DNA from: Paenibacillus agricola
Lineage (GTDB): Bacteria; Bacillota; Bacilli; Paenibacillales; NBRC-103111
Reading direction: 5' to 3'
Assembly (NCBI RefSeq): GCF_011440305.1
Contig: NZ_JAAOIW010000004.1
Location: forward strand, 620,001 to 684,000
DNA: 64,000 bases
Below, in pieces: positions 40,768 to 50,180 of this stretch. Every line of letters starts with the position of its first letter. The first letter of the stretch is position 1. The notes beneath the pieces were generated by a model. That model did not search any database, was not told the DNA's origin, and worked only from the letters and a program-made list of their open reading frames with translations. The position numbers were made by a program, and so were the translations under genes.

Positions 40768-41130
40768 TTATATATTCAGCACTTTACCGATCGCTTCTTC
40801 TATACGTTCTTTCTGAAATGGTTTGACTAAAAAGTCCCTTGCACCCGAGTCAATCGCTGCTTTCACCATTCCTATTTGCCCCATCGCTGAGCACATAATG
40901 ATTCTCGCTCTCGGATCGTGCTTAATAATATGCTGAACTGCCAAAATTCCGTCCATCTCAGGCATCGTAATATCCATCATTACCAAATCAGGCCGAAGTA
41001 CTTTATAAAGGGCTATCGCCTCCAGACCATTTGCTGCCTCTGCTACAACCTCATGTCCTAAATCGGTAACTACTGTGTTAAGCATCCTACGCATAAAGGC
41101 GGCATCGTCTGTAATTATGATTTTAGCCAT
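40768..41130 (-). CDS. CheY-like stand-alone response regulator receiver
   Basis: 120 residues from the ATG at 41130, which follows AAAGGAGGAACCTTC; the ORF upstream to 41202 lacks a site. It is a pure receiver domain: acidic pair D8/D9, phosphorylation site D53 in VMMDITMPEMDG, S81 in CSAMGQ and K103 in FLVKPF. It resembles CheY or the Bacillus Spo0F group, but no kinase or output gene is adjacent, so its partner (chemotaxis CheA or another histidine kinase) is encoded elsewhere. It converges with tagO. Confidence 0.87.
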   Translation of the reverse strand: MAKIIITDDAAFMRRMLNTVVTDLGHEVVAEAANGLEAIALYKVLRPDLVMMDITMPEMDGILAVQHIIKHDPRARIIMCSAMGQIGMVKAAIDSGARDFLVKPFQKERIEEAIGKVLNI

Positions 41131-41452
41131 GAAGGTTCCTCCTTTTAGCTGTATAATATTATTACATGTTGTTATGTATAATAAACCTCCGTTATATGCC
41201 ATTATACGGCATGACCAGAAAAATGCGTATTAAATTTTGATCAATTTTAATTAAAGCCCAAAGTCTCCTCTAAACAACCCATATAATAAACCGTCTGAAT
41301 ATGTCTGAACGCGAAAAACCGTCAGGCAAGCTGCTCCTAACGGTGCATTATATAAACTCCTATGATTGAGCATGGATGAGGACAGGCGTATTTAGCTTGA
41401 GCTGTTATTGAAGTCCCGTACTATTAAGCTCTAAAACCGGGCAATGGATTTA
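41131..41452. other. Gene-free interval between cheY-like and TIM-barrel genes
   Basis: About 320 bases holding the terminator of the minus-strand gene at 41453 and, nearer 41131-41200, an AT-rich promoter region for the receiver gene. No ORF with a ribosome site and no recognisable riboswitch core were found. Confidence 0.55.
41314..41343 (-). terminator. Terminator after TIM-barrel isomerase gene
   Basis: On the minus strand CCGTTAGG and CCTGACGG pair (one mismatch) around a nine-base loop, followed by TTTTT. Confidence 0.65.
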
Positions 41453-42262
41453 TTAAGCTAATGCCCGCATAAATTGTGCATATTGAGGAAAAGCAATTTC
41501 GGCATTTTCGATTTCAGGATGCCATTTCTTTTCCCATTCCAAGGTGTAGTAGCCGTCATAGCCGTTATCATTAAGCAGCTTATACATATCTGCTAAAGGA
41601 ATATTTCCTTGGCCTGTCAGGCAGTACTGGAATTCACCAGCCGTATCTGCCTTTAGGGCGGAATCCTTGACATGGGTATATTCAATCCAAGGGCTTAACG
41701 CATTCCAAGTCTGCTCCGGCTGCTCTCCAAGTGTGCGGAATGGATGGTGAAGATCCCATAATACAGCGGCGGTTTCGGTATCCAATTGCTCCATTACCGC
41801 TTTTACATCCTCACATGATGTCCAATCATCATGTGTTTCTAATAGCAGCTTCACACCGTATTCCTTAACAATCGCGCTTAGCTCCTGAAAATGGCTAACG
41901 ATTGTCTGAATCGCTTCAGCCCGGTTTGTCTCCCCAATCGCCCCACCAAAAACCCTGATATAGCGCGTTTGGAATAAGGAGCAAAGCTTTCCATATTCGA
42001 TGATTTCAGCCTTATTGGCTTCGAATTTCTCTTTAGAAAACATATGCACCGAGCTCGAGAAGCACGACACCTTTAAACCAGCATCCCTGATTTGATCGCG
42101 AGTATGCAGAACATTTTCAGCAAATGCAGGAAGCTTGTAGATGTTCATTTCACCCATTACACCCCGAAAGTCAATAGCATCGAACCCATATTCAACAGCT
42201 CTTTGAATAATCACTTCCAGCTCCCAATCCGGGCAGCCTAGCGTAGTAAAAGATAGTTTCAT
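41453..42262 (-). CDS. Sugar phosphate isomerase/epimerase (AP endonuclease 2-type TIM barrel)
   Basis: 269-residue TIM barrel of the xylose-isomerase-like family. Metal-ligand strands are seen at KLLLETHDDW (Glu), AVLWDLHHPFRT (Asp, His), EYTHVKDS (His) and GYYTLEWEKKWHPE (Glu). N-terminal KLSFTTLGCPDWELE is typical. It follows an NAD-dependent dehydrogenase and an AraC regulator on the same strand (82-base gap), suggesting a small sugar or inositol-derivative pathway. A GAGGAGG site precedes the ATG. The substrate is unknown. Confidence 0.85.
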   Translation of the reverse strand: MKLSFTTLGCPDWELEVIIQRAVEYGFDAIDFRGVMGEMNIYKLPAFAENVLHTRDQIRDAGLKVSCFSSSVHMFSKEKFEANKAEIIEYGKLCSLFQTRYIRVFGGAIGETNRAEAIQTIVSHFQELSAIVKEYGVKLLLETHDDWTSCEDVKAVMEQLDTETAAVLWDLHHPFRTLGEQPEQTWNALSPWIEYTHVKDSALKADTAGEFQYCLTGQGNIPLADMYKLLNDNGYDGYYTLEWEKKWHPEIENAEIAFPQYAQFMRALA

Positions 42263-42344
42263 ATCTATTCCTCCTCTTCCTTCTCTTTTCTTTCTTGATA
42301 CTGTACCTTTTCTATTCTACTGCAATACGCTATGCATTTCATGT

Positions 42345-43349
42345 TTACATCTTCGTCATCCTTAAAAACCGTTCCTCATCTATTTCTCGCAACAGTGGCT
42401 GTCCAGCAGAGAATCTCACCAAATCCTCTACGACCATCGCTCCCAACTGCGACTTCCAATAGCCTGAATACGCACCGATATGTGGCAAGCATAGCACATT
42501 GGGCAAATTCAGCAGCGGATAATCGACCGCAACAGGCTCATTATGATAAACATCTAGCGCAGCAGAGATTCGTCCAGATGAAAGCTCATCCAAGAGCGCC
42601 GCTTCATCAATCAACGGTCCACGGGCAGTATTGATCAGCAAGGATCCATCTGCAAGCAGCTTTAGCTGCGCTTTGCCTATCATGCCCCTGGTAGCGGTGG
42701 TTAACGTATCATGTAAGGAAACAATCCGGCTGCGGCTTAGTAACTCTTCTAGGCTACATAAAGTAACGCCAAGCTTCTGTGCTTCATCAACAGAGCAATA
42801 CGGTGAACACAACAGAATGTTAGTATGAAAGCCATGTAGAAGCCGGATCACCTCACGCGAAATTTCTCCGAAGCCGATTATACCTACCGTCTGCCCGGAT
42901 AACCCCATAACGGTGTTACCTGTACCGCTTGCTCCCCAATTACCTATTCGGAGCCGGTTCTGGTGATGGTTAATTTCCCAAGCTGCGCTTAACATAAGCG
43001 TTATCGTACATTCCGCGGTAGATCGAGCCAATGCCGTATTGGCATTAACCACCTTAATCGGGCTGCGGAATACAATCGGATCCACATGTGACGTTAATGT
43101 TCCTGCTGCATAGCCGATAAAGCGAAGCTTGTCTGCCTTGGCAAGCACTTCTGCGGTAAATTTGGGCGAGCCCCAGGAAGTCAGGCAGGCATCATAACCC
43201 TGAATATCCTGCTCGAATTGGGCAGCCTCATATGGCTGGTCCTCGGTTACCCAATCTACGTCGGTGACTGACAGCAATTGGCTCATGACCTCTTCGCTAA
43301 ACAGTAAATCCTTTAGCTCTTTTTTCCATATTGTGACTAAGGTTTTCAT
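42345..43349 (-). CDS. D-isomer-specific 2-hydroxyacid dehydrogenase family protein
   Basis: 334 residues. The NAD-binding glycine motif is VGIIGFGEISREV near residue 150, followed by the catalytic-domain marks NTARGPLIDEAALLDEL (Arg), ALDVYHNEP (Glu) and LPHIGAYS (His), the standard Arg-Glu-His triad of D-2-hydroxyacid and phosphoglycerate dehydrogenases. The C-terminal ACT domain of SerA is absent. It lies between the AraC regulator and the TIM-barrel gene, so probably reduces a sugar-derived 2-keto acid or oxidises the hydroxy acid. GGAGATG precedes the ATG. Confidence 0.87.
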   Translation of the reverse strand: MKTLVTIWKKELKDLLFSEEVMSQLLSVTDVDWVTEDQPYEAAQFEQDIQGYDACLTSWGSPKFTAEVLAKADKLRFIGYAAGTLTSHVDPIVFRSPIKVVNANTALARSTAECTITLMLSAAWEINHHQNRLRIGNWGASGTGNTVMGLSGQTVGIIGFGEISREVIRLLHGFHTNILLCSPYCSVDEAQKLGVTLCSLEELLSRSRIVSLHDTLTTATRGMIGKAQLKLLADGSLLINTARGPLIDEAALLDELSSGRISAALDVYHNEPVAVDYPLLNLPNVLCLPHIGAYSGYWKSQLGAMVVEDLVRFSAGQPLLREIDEERFLRMTKM

Positions 43350-43466
43350 ATTTCATCTCCAAACATTAAGCTTTGTTTATTATTGAAATCGCATTCATTT
43401 AGCTACATCCTTATTATAACGCAGCTGTGCCCAAGGGCAACTTCGCAATCTTCCAACAAAGCTACA

Positions 43467-44309
43467 CTATTTACCTGTGTTTGCCTGATTCTTTTTATAT
43501 TCGAACGGAGTTACCGCATAGCTTTGCTTGAACATTTTATAAAAATGGCCGGTGTGCTTATAGCCAACCGCCTCCATCACTTCACCTACAGACATATCCG
43601 AATGCAGCAACAGCTCACCCGCTTTGCGCAACCTAAGCTCCAGCAGAAAGCCGGTGAACGTCACACCTGTTACGACTTTGAACAAGGAGCTAAAATAATT
43701 CGCAGATACGGAGATGCGTGCGGCTGCCTCCTTTAAAGAAAGCGGCTTGTCGATATGCTGCTCCATATAATGGATGACCTCGCGGATCGCCTGTTCATAG
43801 CCAGAATCATCCTTATGCGCCCAGCCTCTAATTTCACGGTTGATAATCACCAGAAACTTCAACAAATCTGCCCGCACCGCATATTGATGGTAGGCATCCT
43901 TTAGCTCCATTTCAAGCTTGATGTCCTCCATCAAACGCTCAATCACAATTTGTGAACGGGGTGACAAATTAATTAGCAATACACGAGACAAAGAAACATG
44001 GGCAAGCTCCTCAATATGCCCTTCCAAGAGTGAAGGCATAAAATCCAGCTGAACCAGCTCAAAGGCTTGCCTATCAATCGGCATAAAGCAATGCATAGCC
44101 GAAGGGGGAATCGAAAACAAGTCTCCCCGCCTCAGCTCCCGCTGCTCATCGTTGACAACATGCTTGCAAACCCCATTCAGCATATAGCATATTTGCAGAA
44201 ACTCATGCCCGTGGGGACTCGGATTAAAATGCGTCTCTGTACGTATTTCATGCTTAATTGGAAAATCATCCTTCATAAAATCCTTGTAGCGGAAAACAGG
44301 TACATCCAT
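43467..44309 (-). CDS. AraC-family regulator with cupin sensor
   Basis: About 280 residues: N-terminal cupin (HEFLQICYMLNGVCKHVVND, RRGDLFSIPPSAMHCF) and C-terminal AraC double helix-turn-helix (SLKEAAARISVSANYFSSLF, SVGEVMEAVGYKHTGHFYKM). The ATG at 44309 after GAGAGGTGATC is preferred over the GTG at 44318. It heads the minus-strand set with the dehydrogenase and isomerase and is the likely regulator of both. A distinct paralogue of the AraC protein at 37711. Confidence 0.87.
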   Translation of the reverse strand: MDVPVFRYKDFMKDDFPIKHEIRTETHFNPSPHGHEFLQICYMLNGVCKHVVNDEQRELRRGDLFSIPPSAMHCFMPIDRQAFELVQLDFMPSLLEGHIEELAHVSLSRVLLINLSPRSQIVIERLMEDIKLEMELKDAYHQYAVRADLLKFLVIINREIRGWAHKDDSGYEQAIREVIHYMEQHIDKPLSLKEAAARISVSANYFSSLFKVVTGVTFTGFLLELRLRKAGELLLHSDMSVGEVMEAVGYKHTGHFYKMFKQSYAVTPFEYKKNQANTGK

Positions 44310-44455
44310 CACGATCACCTCTCAGGAGTCATCCCATCCCTTTACTAAACTTTTCTGCTTCTTATTCTACGACAACTTTTACAGCTGAAGTTTGGCCGGG
44401 GTACGATGTGAGCATAAGTCCATTTGACCAAGCCTTCACACTCTTACCCAACGGT

Positions 44456-45649
44456 TCAATAATAATAGGCCATCAAATGCTCATCATATCCCTGGCCCTT
44501 ATGTACAAGCGCATTCTTTTCCAAGCCGTAAGCCTCAAACCCTAATTTCTTGTAAAGCTCGAATGCCGCATAATTCGTCGAAACCACACTCAACTTAAGC
44601 TGCTGGAGACCACGTAATTCCCGTCCTCTGGCGATCACTTCCGTAAGAAGCTCTTTGGCAATACCCTTCCCTCGATATTCAGGCTTGATATAAACGCCCC
44701 AAATCATCCCTTTATGTCGTTGCTTAGTGGATGGCTCTCTTCTAAATCCGGTTATGGCGATCAGCTTACCATCCTCGGTGAACGCACCCAGAATGTAATT
44801 ATCTGCATCATTTTTAATTCTTTTTACTACATCAGCCATTGATTCTCGCAGGGAGTCCTCATAAGATGCTCCGAATGCTTCCGGATTTAGCCTTAAGGCT
44901 TCAAGCCTTAGCTGCCAAAAAATTTCCACATCCCACACGTTTACTTCTTTGATCGTCCATAAACTCGTATCTTCCTTGGGAAAATCTAATTCTTTGATCA
45001 CCTCTAAAGGAAGTGCAAATTTCTTATACGTGCTTTCAACACGGGCCTGGAACCAAATCGCTTGATAAGCATGCAGTCCTGCTTGATAAGCTCCTTCTAA
45101 TTCATTGGAACCGCCATCGCCTATAAATATGGTTTCTTCAGGGGTAACCTGCAATCGTTCGCAAGCCAACTGATAGATGCGCAGATCAGGCTTAGCCACT
45201 CCAGCTTGATAAGAAAATATCACCTCGTCAAAAAAAGGAGCGAGCTCACACTCCTTCCAAGCCGTAACCTCCTCTTCGGCACAATTGCTAATAAGAGCCA
45301 GCTTGATACCATGGTCCCGCAGATTTTGCAGCAGCTTGATAAGGTCAGGACGAATCGTAAGGAAAGGCAATTTCTTTTCTTCTACTCTTTTTTCATATAA
45401 GTATTGTACGGTCTCGGGATGATAACGTAACCCAGCATGCTCTAAAATATCTCTTACAACGGCTATGTAATTAGGGAAAAAGCCTTCCATTCGCTGCTGG
45501 TGCCGACTTTCCCATTCTTTCTTGAAATCCTCATTGGTCATGCCTAAAAAATCCATATAATTATAAAAACGATTGGAGATACGTTCCCCTTTTGAAAATT
45601 CAGAGACTAAGGTCTCAAATAAATCAAAAATAACGGCTTTGACCTTCAA
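44456..45649 (-). CDS. HAD hydrolase fused to GNAT acetyltransferase
   Basis: 397 residues with two domains. Residues 1 to about 225 are a haloacid-dehalogenase-type phosphatase: VIFDLFETLV (nucleophile D9), LALISNC (motif II), AGVAKPDLRIY (motif III Lys) and IFIGDGGSNELEGA (motif IV). Residues about 230-397 are a GNAT N-acetyltransferase with the acetyl-CoA loop GVYIKPEYRGKGIAKELL and the C-terminal NYAAFELYKKLGFEAYG. The reading frame is continuous through the join (VIKELDFPKEDTSLWTIKEV), so the fusion looks real. It uses a TTG start after GAGGAGC. Substrates are unknown; the pairing suggests sequential dephosphorylation and acetylation of one compound. Confidence 0.87.
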   Translation of the reverse strand: MKVKAVIFDLFETLVSEFSKGERISNRFYNYMDFLGMTNEDFKKEWESRHQQRMEGFFPNYIAVVRDILEHAGLRYHPETVQYLYEKRVEEKKLPFLTIRPDLIKLLQNLRDHGIKLALISNCAEEEVTAWKECELAPFFDEVIFSYQAGVAKPDLRIYQLACERLQVTPEETIFIGDGGSNELEGAYQAGLHAYQAIWFQARVESTYKKFALPLEVIKELDFPKEDTSLWTIKEVNVWDVEIFWQLRLEALRLNPEAFGASYEDSLRESMADVVKRIKNDADNYILGAFTEDGKLIAITGFRREPSTKQRHKGMIWGVYIKPEYRGKGIAKELLTEVIARGRELRGLQQLKLSVVSTNYAAFELYKKLGFEAYGLEKNALVHKGQGYDEHLMAYYY

Positions 45650-45746
45650 AGTACCAGCTCCTCATGTAAAACTTGATGACTTTATTTTATCATGAATTGC
45701 GGTACATTCTTTGTTATTTTTTTAGAAGCATATCGATTCCGTACAA

Positions 45747-46382
45747 TCAGTATAACCGCTTCACATAGCTTTCCTGCAGCCCTTTCTCAATCACATCTAT
45801 TGGGTATGCCTTGGAGTTTACATGGGCTGCTAATATCGCTGGAATGGAAGGCAAAGCATTTCCCGGTGACCAGGTTTTCGCATCCCAGACTCCTGAGCGT
45901 TTGAACGCTTTCGCGCAATGAATAAAGCATTCCTCAACTTCTACTCCGATGCCCAATAGGGGCTGCTTATCTCTTGCTTTCATCCTGCCCAGAATCGCTT
46001 CGTCTTTGATGATCACGGCTTTCCCATTCATCCTTAGCGTTTCTTCCAGACCAGGAATCATAAATAGTAATCCAATTCTCGGGTTTTCCAAAATATTTCG
46101 AAATGAATCGATTCTGCGGTTGCCTGGACGTTCAGGAATAACCAAATGCTGCTTATCCATAACTAACACAAACCCAGGCGCATCCCCGCGGGGCGATACG
46201 TCACAACGCCCTTGCCCGTCTGCTGTAGATACGAATAATAAGGGAGACAATGCGATAAAATCACGGCAATGTTGGTCTATATGTGTAATCGTTTTTTTCT
46301 GGACAAGCTCGCTTGGATAACCGACGAGGTCTCTGATTTCTTGTTCGCTCGTTATGATTTGTTGAAAAGGATGTGTGGACAT
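45747..46382 (-). CDS. PPOX-class FMN-dependent flavoprotein
   Basis: About 211 residues from the ATG at 46382 (CGGAGC upstream); the longer ORF to 46463 runs into the ABC permease gene. It is a pyridoxamine-phosphate-oxidase-like split barrel: FVSTADGQGRCDVSPRGDAP, the HLVIPERPGNRRIDSFRNIL segment typical of the MSMEG_1061-type subgroup, and IGLLFMIPG. Members bind FMN or F420 and reduce small molecules; a true role in vitamin B6 synthesis is unlikely. It lies downstream of the ABC-2 exporter genes and may be co-transcribed. Confidence 0.82.
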   Translation of the reverse strand: MSTHPFQQIITSEQEIRDLVGYPSELVQKKTITHIDQHCRDFIALSPLLFVSTADGQGRCDVSPRGDAPGFVLVMDKQHLVIPERPGNRRIDSFRNILENPRIGLLFMIPGLEETLRMNGKAVIIKDEAILGRMKARDKQPLLGIGVEVEECFIHCAKAFKRSGVWDAKTWSPGNALPSIPAILAAHVNSKAYPIDVIEKGLQESYVKRLY

Positions 46383-46428
46383 TGGATTAGCTCCGTTCCT
46401 ACGGTATATGATTCTAGGTTCCCATGCC

Positions 46429-47256
46429 TCAACCCGCCACACTCGAATACTTTCGAATGCCAAACGACCACAGCCAATAAGCCAAGGCCATCACGATTGC
46501 CGCTACAGCCGGAACTCCCCAAGCCGCCCAGCTATACTGCTCGGGACGCAGCAGAAATGCCGCCGGGAAAAAGCTGCCTAATGCATATGGGATCACATAG
46601 GTCAGCAATACGCGCAGGATTGGATGGAAAATCTCCAGCGGATAACGTGTAAAATCATACAGCCAGTTCACTGGATAAATCAGTGAACGGATTTCCTGCA
46701 CCCAGAAGGTCAGTACACTGATTGTTAGCAGGATCGCGAATTGAATAATAGCGCTGCTGAATAAGGCGACCATACAATAAAGGAATGTCCACACCGTCCA
46801 AGACATATCCAAATGTGCTGCGGAATAAACCATAATTACGACCCCTGTGACAAGCTGCCCGACGCCATTCAACTCCTGCGACAGCCCGATTGTTTGGAAT
46901 AACACACCCACCGGGCGAACCATCATCACATCCATCAGCCCACGGCGGATATAGCCCGTCAACGAAAAAGGGGCATTAAACAAAGTTTGGTTGAGCGCTT
47001 TACCCGTTGCGGCAAGCCCAAAAATAAAAATCATTTCATAAAAGCTCCAATCCGCCAGCTTAGGGATTCGCTGGAAGATAACCGTCAGAAACAGCAGCGT
47101 ACTGCCTTGTGCCAATATGCCTGCACCTACGGCAATTAGCGTATCCGAACGGTATTCCACTAATGTTTTTAAATAAATTTTCAAATATTGGCCGTATAAG
47201 CCCATTAAATAAATCGACTGCTGCCATATATTTCTTCTCGGAATTAACATGTTCAT
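46429..47256 (-). CDS. ABC-2-type exporter permease (second)
   Basis: 275-residue membrane protein with six hydrophobic segments, of the ABC-2 permease group that follows an NatA/DrrA-like ATPase (family formerly DUF990-like). Recognisable segments are YLKIYLKTLVEYRSDTLIAV and GYIRRGLMDVMMVRPVGVLF. It overlaps the preceding permease by four bases. The pair with a single ATPase makes an exporter whose substrate is unknown; related systems expel toxic organic cations such as viologens or antibiotics. Confidence 0.83.
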   Translation of the reverse strand: MNMLIPRRNIWQQSIYLMGLYGQYLKIYLKTLVEYRSDTLIAVGAGILAQGSTLLFLTVIFQRIPKLADWSFYEMIFIFGLAATGKALNQTLFNAPFSLTGYIRRGLMDVMMVRPVGVLFQTIGLSQELNGVGQLVTGVVIMVYSAAHLDMSWTVWTFLYCMVALFSSAIIQFAILLTISVLTFWVQEIRSLIYPVNWLYDFTRYPLEIFHPILRVLLTYVIPYALGSFFPAAFLLRPEQYSWAAWGVPAVAAIVMALAYWLWSFGIRKYSSVAG

Positions 47257-48065
47257 CCTCCATTAATGGTCATGTGCTTGGATGCTTTCATCCACAAGAG
47301 CCGGCTAAGAACAATCATAACCAGAGCCCAGCCAAGCTGCTCCAGTAACGAAACCATCATCGTCCAGCCCGATAACCGTCCTGTATATATGGATAAAGGA
47401 ATATATGCCATTGCCTGAAACGGCAAGTATTCAAGCACCTTTTGCATCGCTGCAGGATAAAATTGAAACGGAATCAACGTTCCGGCGAAAATATCGACCA
47501 AAGCCTTTTTGGCCACCTGGACGCCAAAGGTGTTCGTCGTCAAGAACGAAACCATCATCACAATCGAGTTTAAGCTGAACGCGACAAGAAAGCCAATAAC
47601 CAGGCTGACTCCAAAACCAAGCGCAGCATACACATCTGCCGGTGGAGAGATGCCAAGCACGAGGATAAGCAGCAGCATTGCCGGAATGTTGACCCAAAGC
47701 ATTTCCACGACAAAATAGCCAAAAGCCTCCATAAATCGTTGCAATTGAAAATCGACGGGTCGAATCAAATCCAAGGCGATATCACCGGAGCGAACGCGAC
47801 TGGCTACCTCATACACAGGCGCCCGTTCTGCTGGGGACCATCTGGCAAAATTAATTGCTTGTCCAACCATGACATAGGTGATCAATTCCTGCCAAGGCAT
47901 GACCGTATTCGTGGAGTATTGGTAAATGGCTTTCCAAAGCATGAAGAATAGGGTGCAGAAGATCAAGGTCGAAATCAACGTCATAATAAAATCAAAACGG
48001 TATTGCATCCTTTGACGAACAGCAATTCGGGACATCCCCGCCATGCGTTGGACGGTTTGCATCAT
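47253..48065 (-). CDS. ABC-2-type exporter permease (first)
   Basis: 270-residue integral membrane protein with about six helices. The amphipathic segment VASRVRSGDIALDLIRPVDF, with its charged loop before the third helix, is shared with the downstream permease (GYIRRGLMDVMMVRPVG), so the two are distant paralogues forming a heterodimer. It overlaps the ATPase gene by four bases (48062-48065) and the second permease by four, a tightly coupled three-gene unit. Confidence 0.83.
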   Translation of the reverse strand: MMQTVQRMAGMSRIAVRQRMQYRFDFIMTLISTLIFCTLFFMLWKAIYQYSTNTVMPWQELITYVMVGQAINFARWSPAERAPVYEVASRVRSGDIALDLIRPVDFQLQRFMEAFGYFVVEMLWVNIPAMLLLILVLGISPPADVYAALGFGVSLVIGFLVAFSLNSIVMMVSFLTTNTFGVQVAKKALVDIFAGTLIPFQFYPAAMQKVLEYLPFQAMAYIPLSIYTGRLSGWTMMVSLLEQLGWALVMIVLSRLLWMKASKHMTINGG

Positions 48066-49120
48066 TGTGCGATCGCCTCCTTGGCGATCCTTTGCTGCTG
48101 CTTAGGATTCCCATCCATGCCTTCGCGATAAATTCGGCTGATTAAGGCATCCACACTTTCATCCTGCATCGTCAAATCACGGGGATTGGCTCTGTCCAAT
48201 AGCAGCTTTAAGAGCTCAGAGGTATCGACCCGAGTTTGATCATAGGTTATCCTTACAACCAATTCATCCGTATGTACTTTAATACCTTCCCAGTGGGCGA
48301 AGACCTCCGCTACCGCCTTTGCAGAAACAGCGTCTAAGTATGCAGCGCGAATCTGCCGCTCCGTGGCAAAATTATCCTTAATATATTGCAAACTGCCGTC
48401 ATAAATCAATTTCCCTTTATCAATGATCATCGTCCGGTGGCAAAGCCGTTCAATATCATTCATATCATGCGTGGTCAGCAGGAGTGTAACGCCTTTTTCC
48501 CGATTGATTTTTTCAATGAAGGCACGAATACGTTCCTTGGCGACCACATCCAGTCCAATCGTAGGCTCATCCAAAAATAAAATCTCAGGATCATGCAATA
48601 AGGCTGCCAAAATTTCGCAGCGCATGCGCTGCCCCAATGATAGCGTTCTCACCGGACGATCCAATAAATGGCCAACCTCCAGAATCTCGGAAAATTCCCG
48701 CAAATTGTGATGGTAACGTTCCCATGTAATACTGTACATGTACCGCAGCAAATCAAAGGAATCCTTGACAGGCAAATCAAATAAAAGCTGGCTCCGCTGT
48801 CCGAACACAACCCCAATTTGATAGCTGCTTTGCTTGCGGTTTTTGTGGGGCAATAAGCCAGCTACATGAATACTGCCGCCACTGGGCTCCAAAATTCCCG
48901 TCAGCATTTTGATCGTTGTCGATTTGCCGGCTCCATTGGGTCCCAAATAAGCGACGCTTTCCCCTTTTTCAATTGAAAAGCTAATTTCCTCCACAGCTAC
49001 GACTTCCCGCTTCTCGGGACGGAAAAGGCTCGTTAGTGTACCAAACCTTCCTTTGCGCCTCACCGTGGTTTCAAATACTTTACGAACCTGGTTAACTTCA
49101 ATCAGTGACACCACGGACAT
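48062..49120 (-). CDS. ABC-2 exporter ATPase
   Basis: 352 residues. Walker A is YLGPNGAGKSTTIKML; the Q-loop reads GVVFGQRSQLLFDLP; signature TLSLGQRMRCEILAAL; Walker B EILFLDEPTIGLD; switch LLTTHDMNDIE. The SLGQRMR signature and 20-residue insertion near the N-terminus (RRKGRFGTLTSLFRPEKREV) are typical of the exporter ATPases that pair with two distinct permeases. A C-terminal regulatory extension of about 90 residues follows. The ATG sits right after AAAGGGG; the GTG codons two and three positions on have better spacing, so the start may be 49114 or 49111. Confidence 0.88.
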   Translation of the reverse strand: MSVVSLIEVNQVRKVFETTVRRKGRFGTLTSLFRPEKREVVAVEEISFSIEKGESVAYLGPNGAGKSTTIKMLTGILEPSGGSIHVAGLLPHKNRKQSSYQIGVVFGQRSQLLFDLPVKDSFDLLRYMYSITWERYHHNLREFSEILEVGHLLDRPVRTLSLGQRMRCEILAALLHDPEILFLDEPTIGLDVVAKERIRAFIEKINREKGVTLLLTTHDMNDIERLCHRTMIIDKGKLIYDGSLQYIKDNFATERQIRAAYLDAVSAKAVAEVFAHWEGIKVHTDELVVRITYDQTRVDTSELLKLLLDRANPRDLTMQDESVDALISRIYREGMDGNPKQQQRIAKEAIAQ

Positions 49121-49192
49121 CCCCTTTTACCTAAATATTCCTGCATTATATCACATTCACAAGTAAATAAAGGGTTATATTCAAAATTTTAG

Positions 49193-49933
49193 TCAGTTGA
49201 AAATTCCTTCCAAATAAAGCTTTAAATCAATTTTTATCGGCATAAAATAGAGATTACTATTCGTTTTTCGGGAAAAGTCCAGAGCCTCTTTAGCAAACTT
49301 AACGTTCCATTCCAGGGTAGGCTCGAAGCCTTTTGGGAAAATCGCATTATTCTTGGTTTCCCAATAGTTCCGAGACTTCTGTGAAATCACGGGCGACACT
49401 CCCCAAAAGATATCCACACCCTCTAGCAATTCCTGATAAACCTCCATAAGTCTGATATCAAAAAACGGTTGCGTGAAAAATCCGTCAGCGCCGGCATCCC
49501 GCTTTCTTTGGATGTATTCAAATTCCTCCCTTATGCTGCTTCGATAAGGATCTATGGCTGCATAAACGCGAATATGAGGCTGCTCGGACTTTATTTTTTT
49601 AATAAGATCAATGCTTGTTGTAGGGAAAATTTCCCTGTTAATGTCTTGCGGATAATCGCCCGTGACGATAAGAATTTCGGTGATTTGGTTTTGATTCAAA
49701 TAGTCCGCGATAGCGATTTCTTGGTCCATGCCAAAATCAATGGCTCGTATGTGGGGAATACAATACTCGTAATAGGGTTTAGAAAACGCTGAGCCCTCCC
49801 AGCTCCGTATATCCAGCCTCAGCAGATCGGGAATATTTACAGTATTAATCGTAGGAAAGTTAGCTTTAATGAATTGAAGCTCATTTTGCAAAACCTCAAT
49901 ACGTCTTGGCACTAGCTCGATGGAAATTCTCAT
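49193..49933 (-). CDS. Methylenetetrahydrofolate reductase-like protein (MetF family)
   Basis: 246-residue flavin TIM barrel related to MetF but shorter than the usual 290 or so. Matches: MRISIELVPR with the catalytic glutamate equivalent (ISFEFFPP in MetF), ILIVTGDYP (LRGDRP in MetF), and AGADGFFTQPFFDIRLM (GADFxITQLFFD in MetF). Divergence elsewhere means the substrate could be a folate derivative other than methylene-THF. The gene is not beside methionine or folate genes. GTAAGGAGACC precedes the ATG. Good family call, uncertain reaction. Confidence 0.72.
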   Translation of the reverse strand: MRISIELVPRRIEVLQNELQFIKANFPTINTVNIPDLLRLDIRSWEGSAFSKPYYEYCIPHIRAIDFGMDQEIAIADYLNQNQITEILIVTGDYPQDINREIFPTTSIDLIKKIKSEQPHIRVYAAIDPYRSSIREEFEYIQRKRDAGADGFFTQPFFDIRLMEVYQELLEGVDIFWGVSPVISQKSRNYWETKNNAIFPKGFEPTLEWNVKFAKEALDFSRKTNSNLYFMPIKIDLKLYLEGIFN

Positions 49934-50101
49934 AGGTTTGGTCTCCTTACTTTTAAATACAGGTTAAGCTTCAAGTTGCACCACTCTTTATTCTAAACTT
50001 AAACATCATTATAGAAGGACTTGATAGGTCAATCAAGAGTAATCTATTTTACACTTTACCTTATATCAGTACCTCCAATTGATCACATCGTCGTAAAAAA
50101 C

Positions 50102-50128
50102 AAAAAAATCCACACCTAAAGTAGTGGA
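50102..50128 (-). terminator. Terminator after efp
   Basis: On the minus strand TCCAC and GTGGA arms (extended by a T-A and G-T pair) around a ten-base loop, followed by TTTTTTTG, about 50 bases past the efp stop. Confidence 0.7.
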
Positions 50129-50180
50129 CATGAAATGTCAGCACATACATATGGGCATGGATCTATTGCTTTAAGATTAA

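Noticed and set aside
41131-41452. Possible riboswitch
   Set aside because: Only a terminator hairpin was found; no conserved riboswitch core could be matched on either strand.
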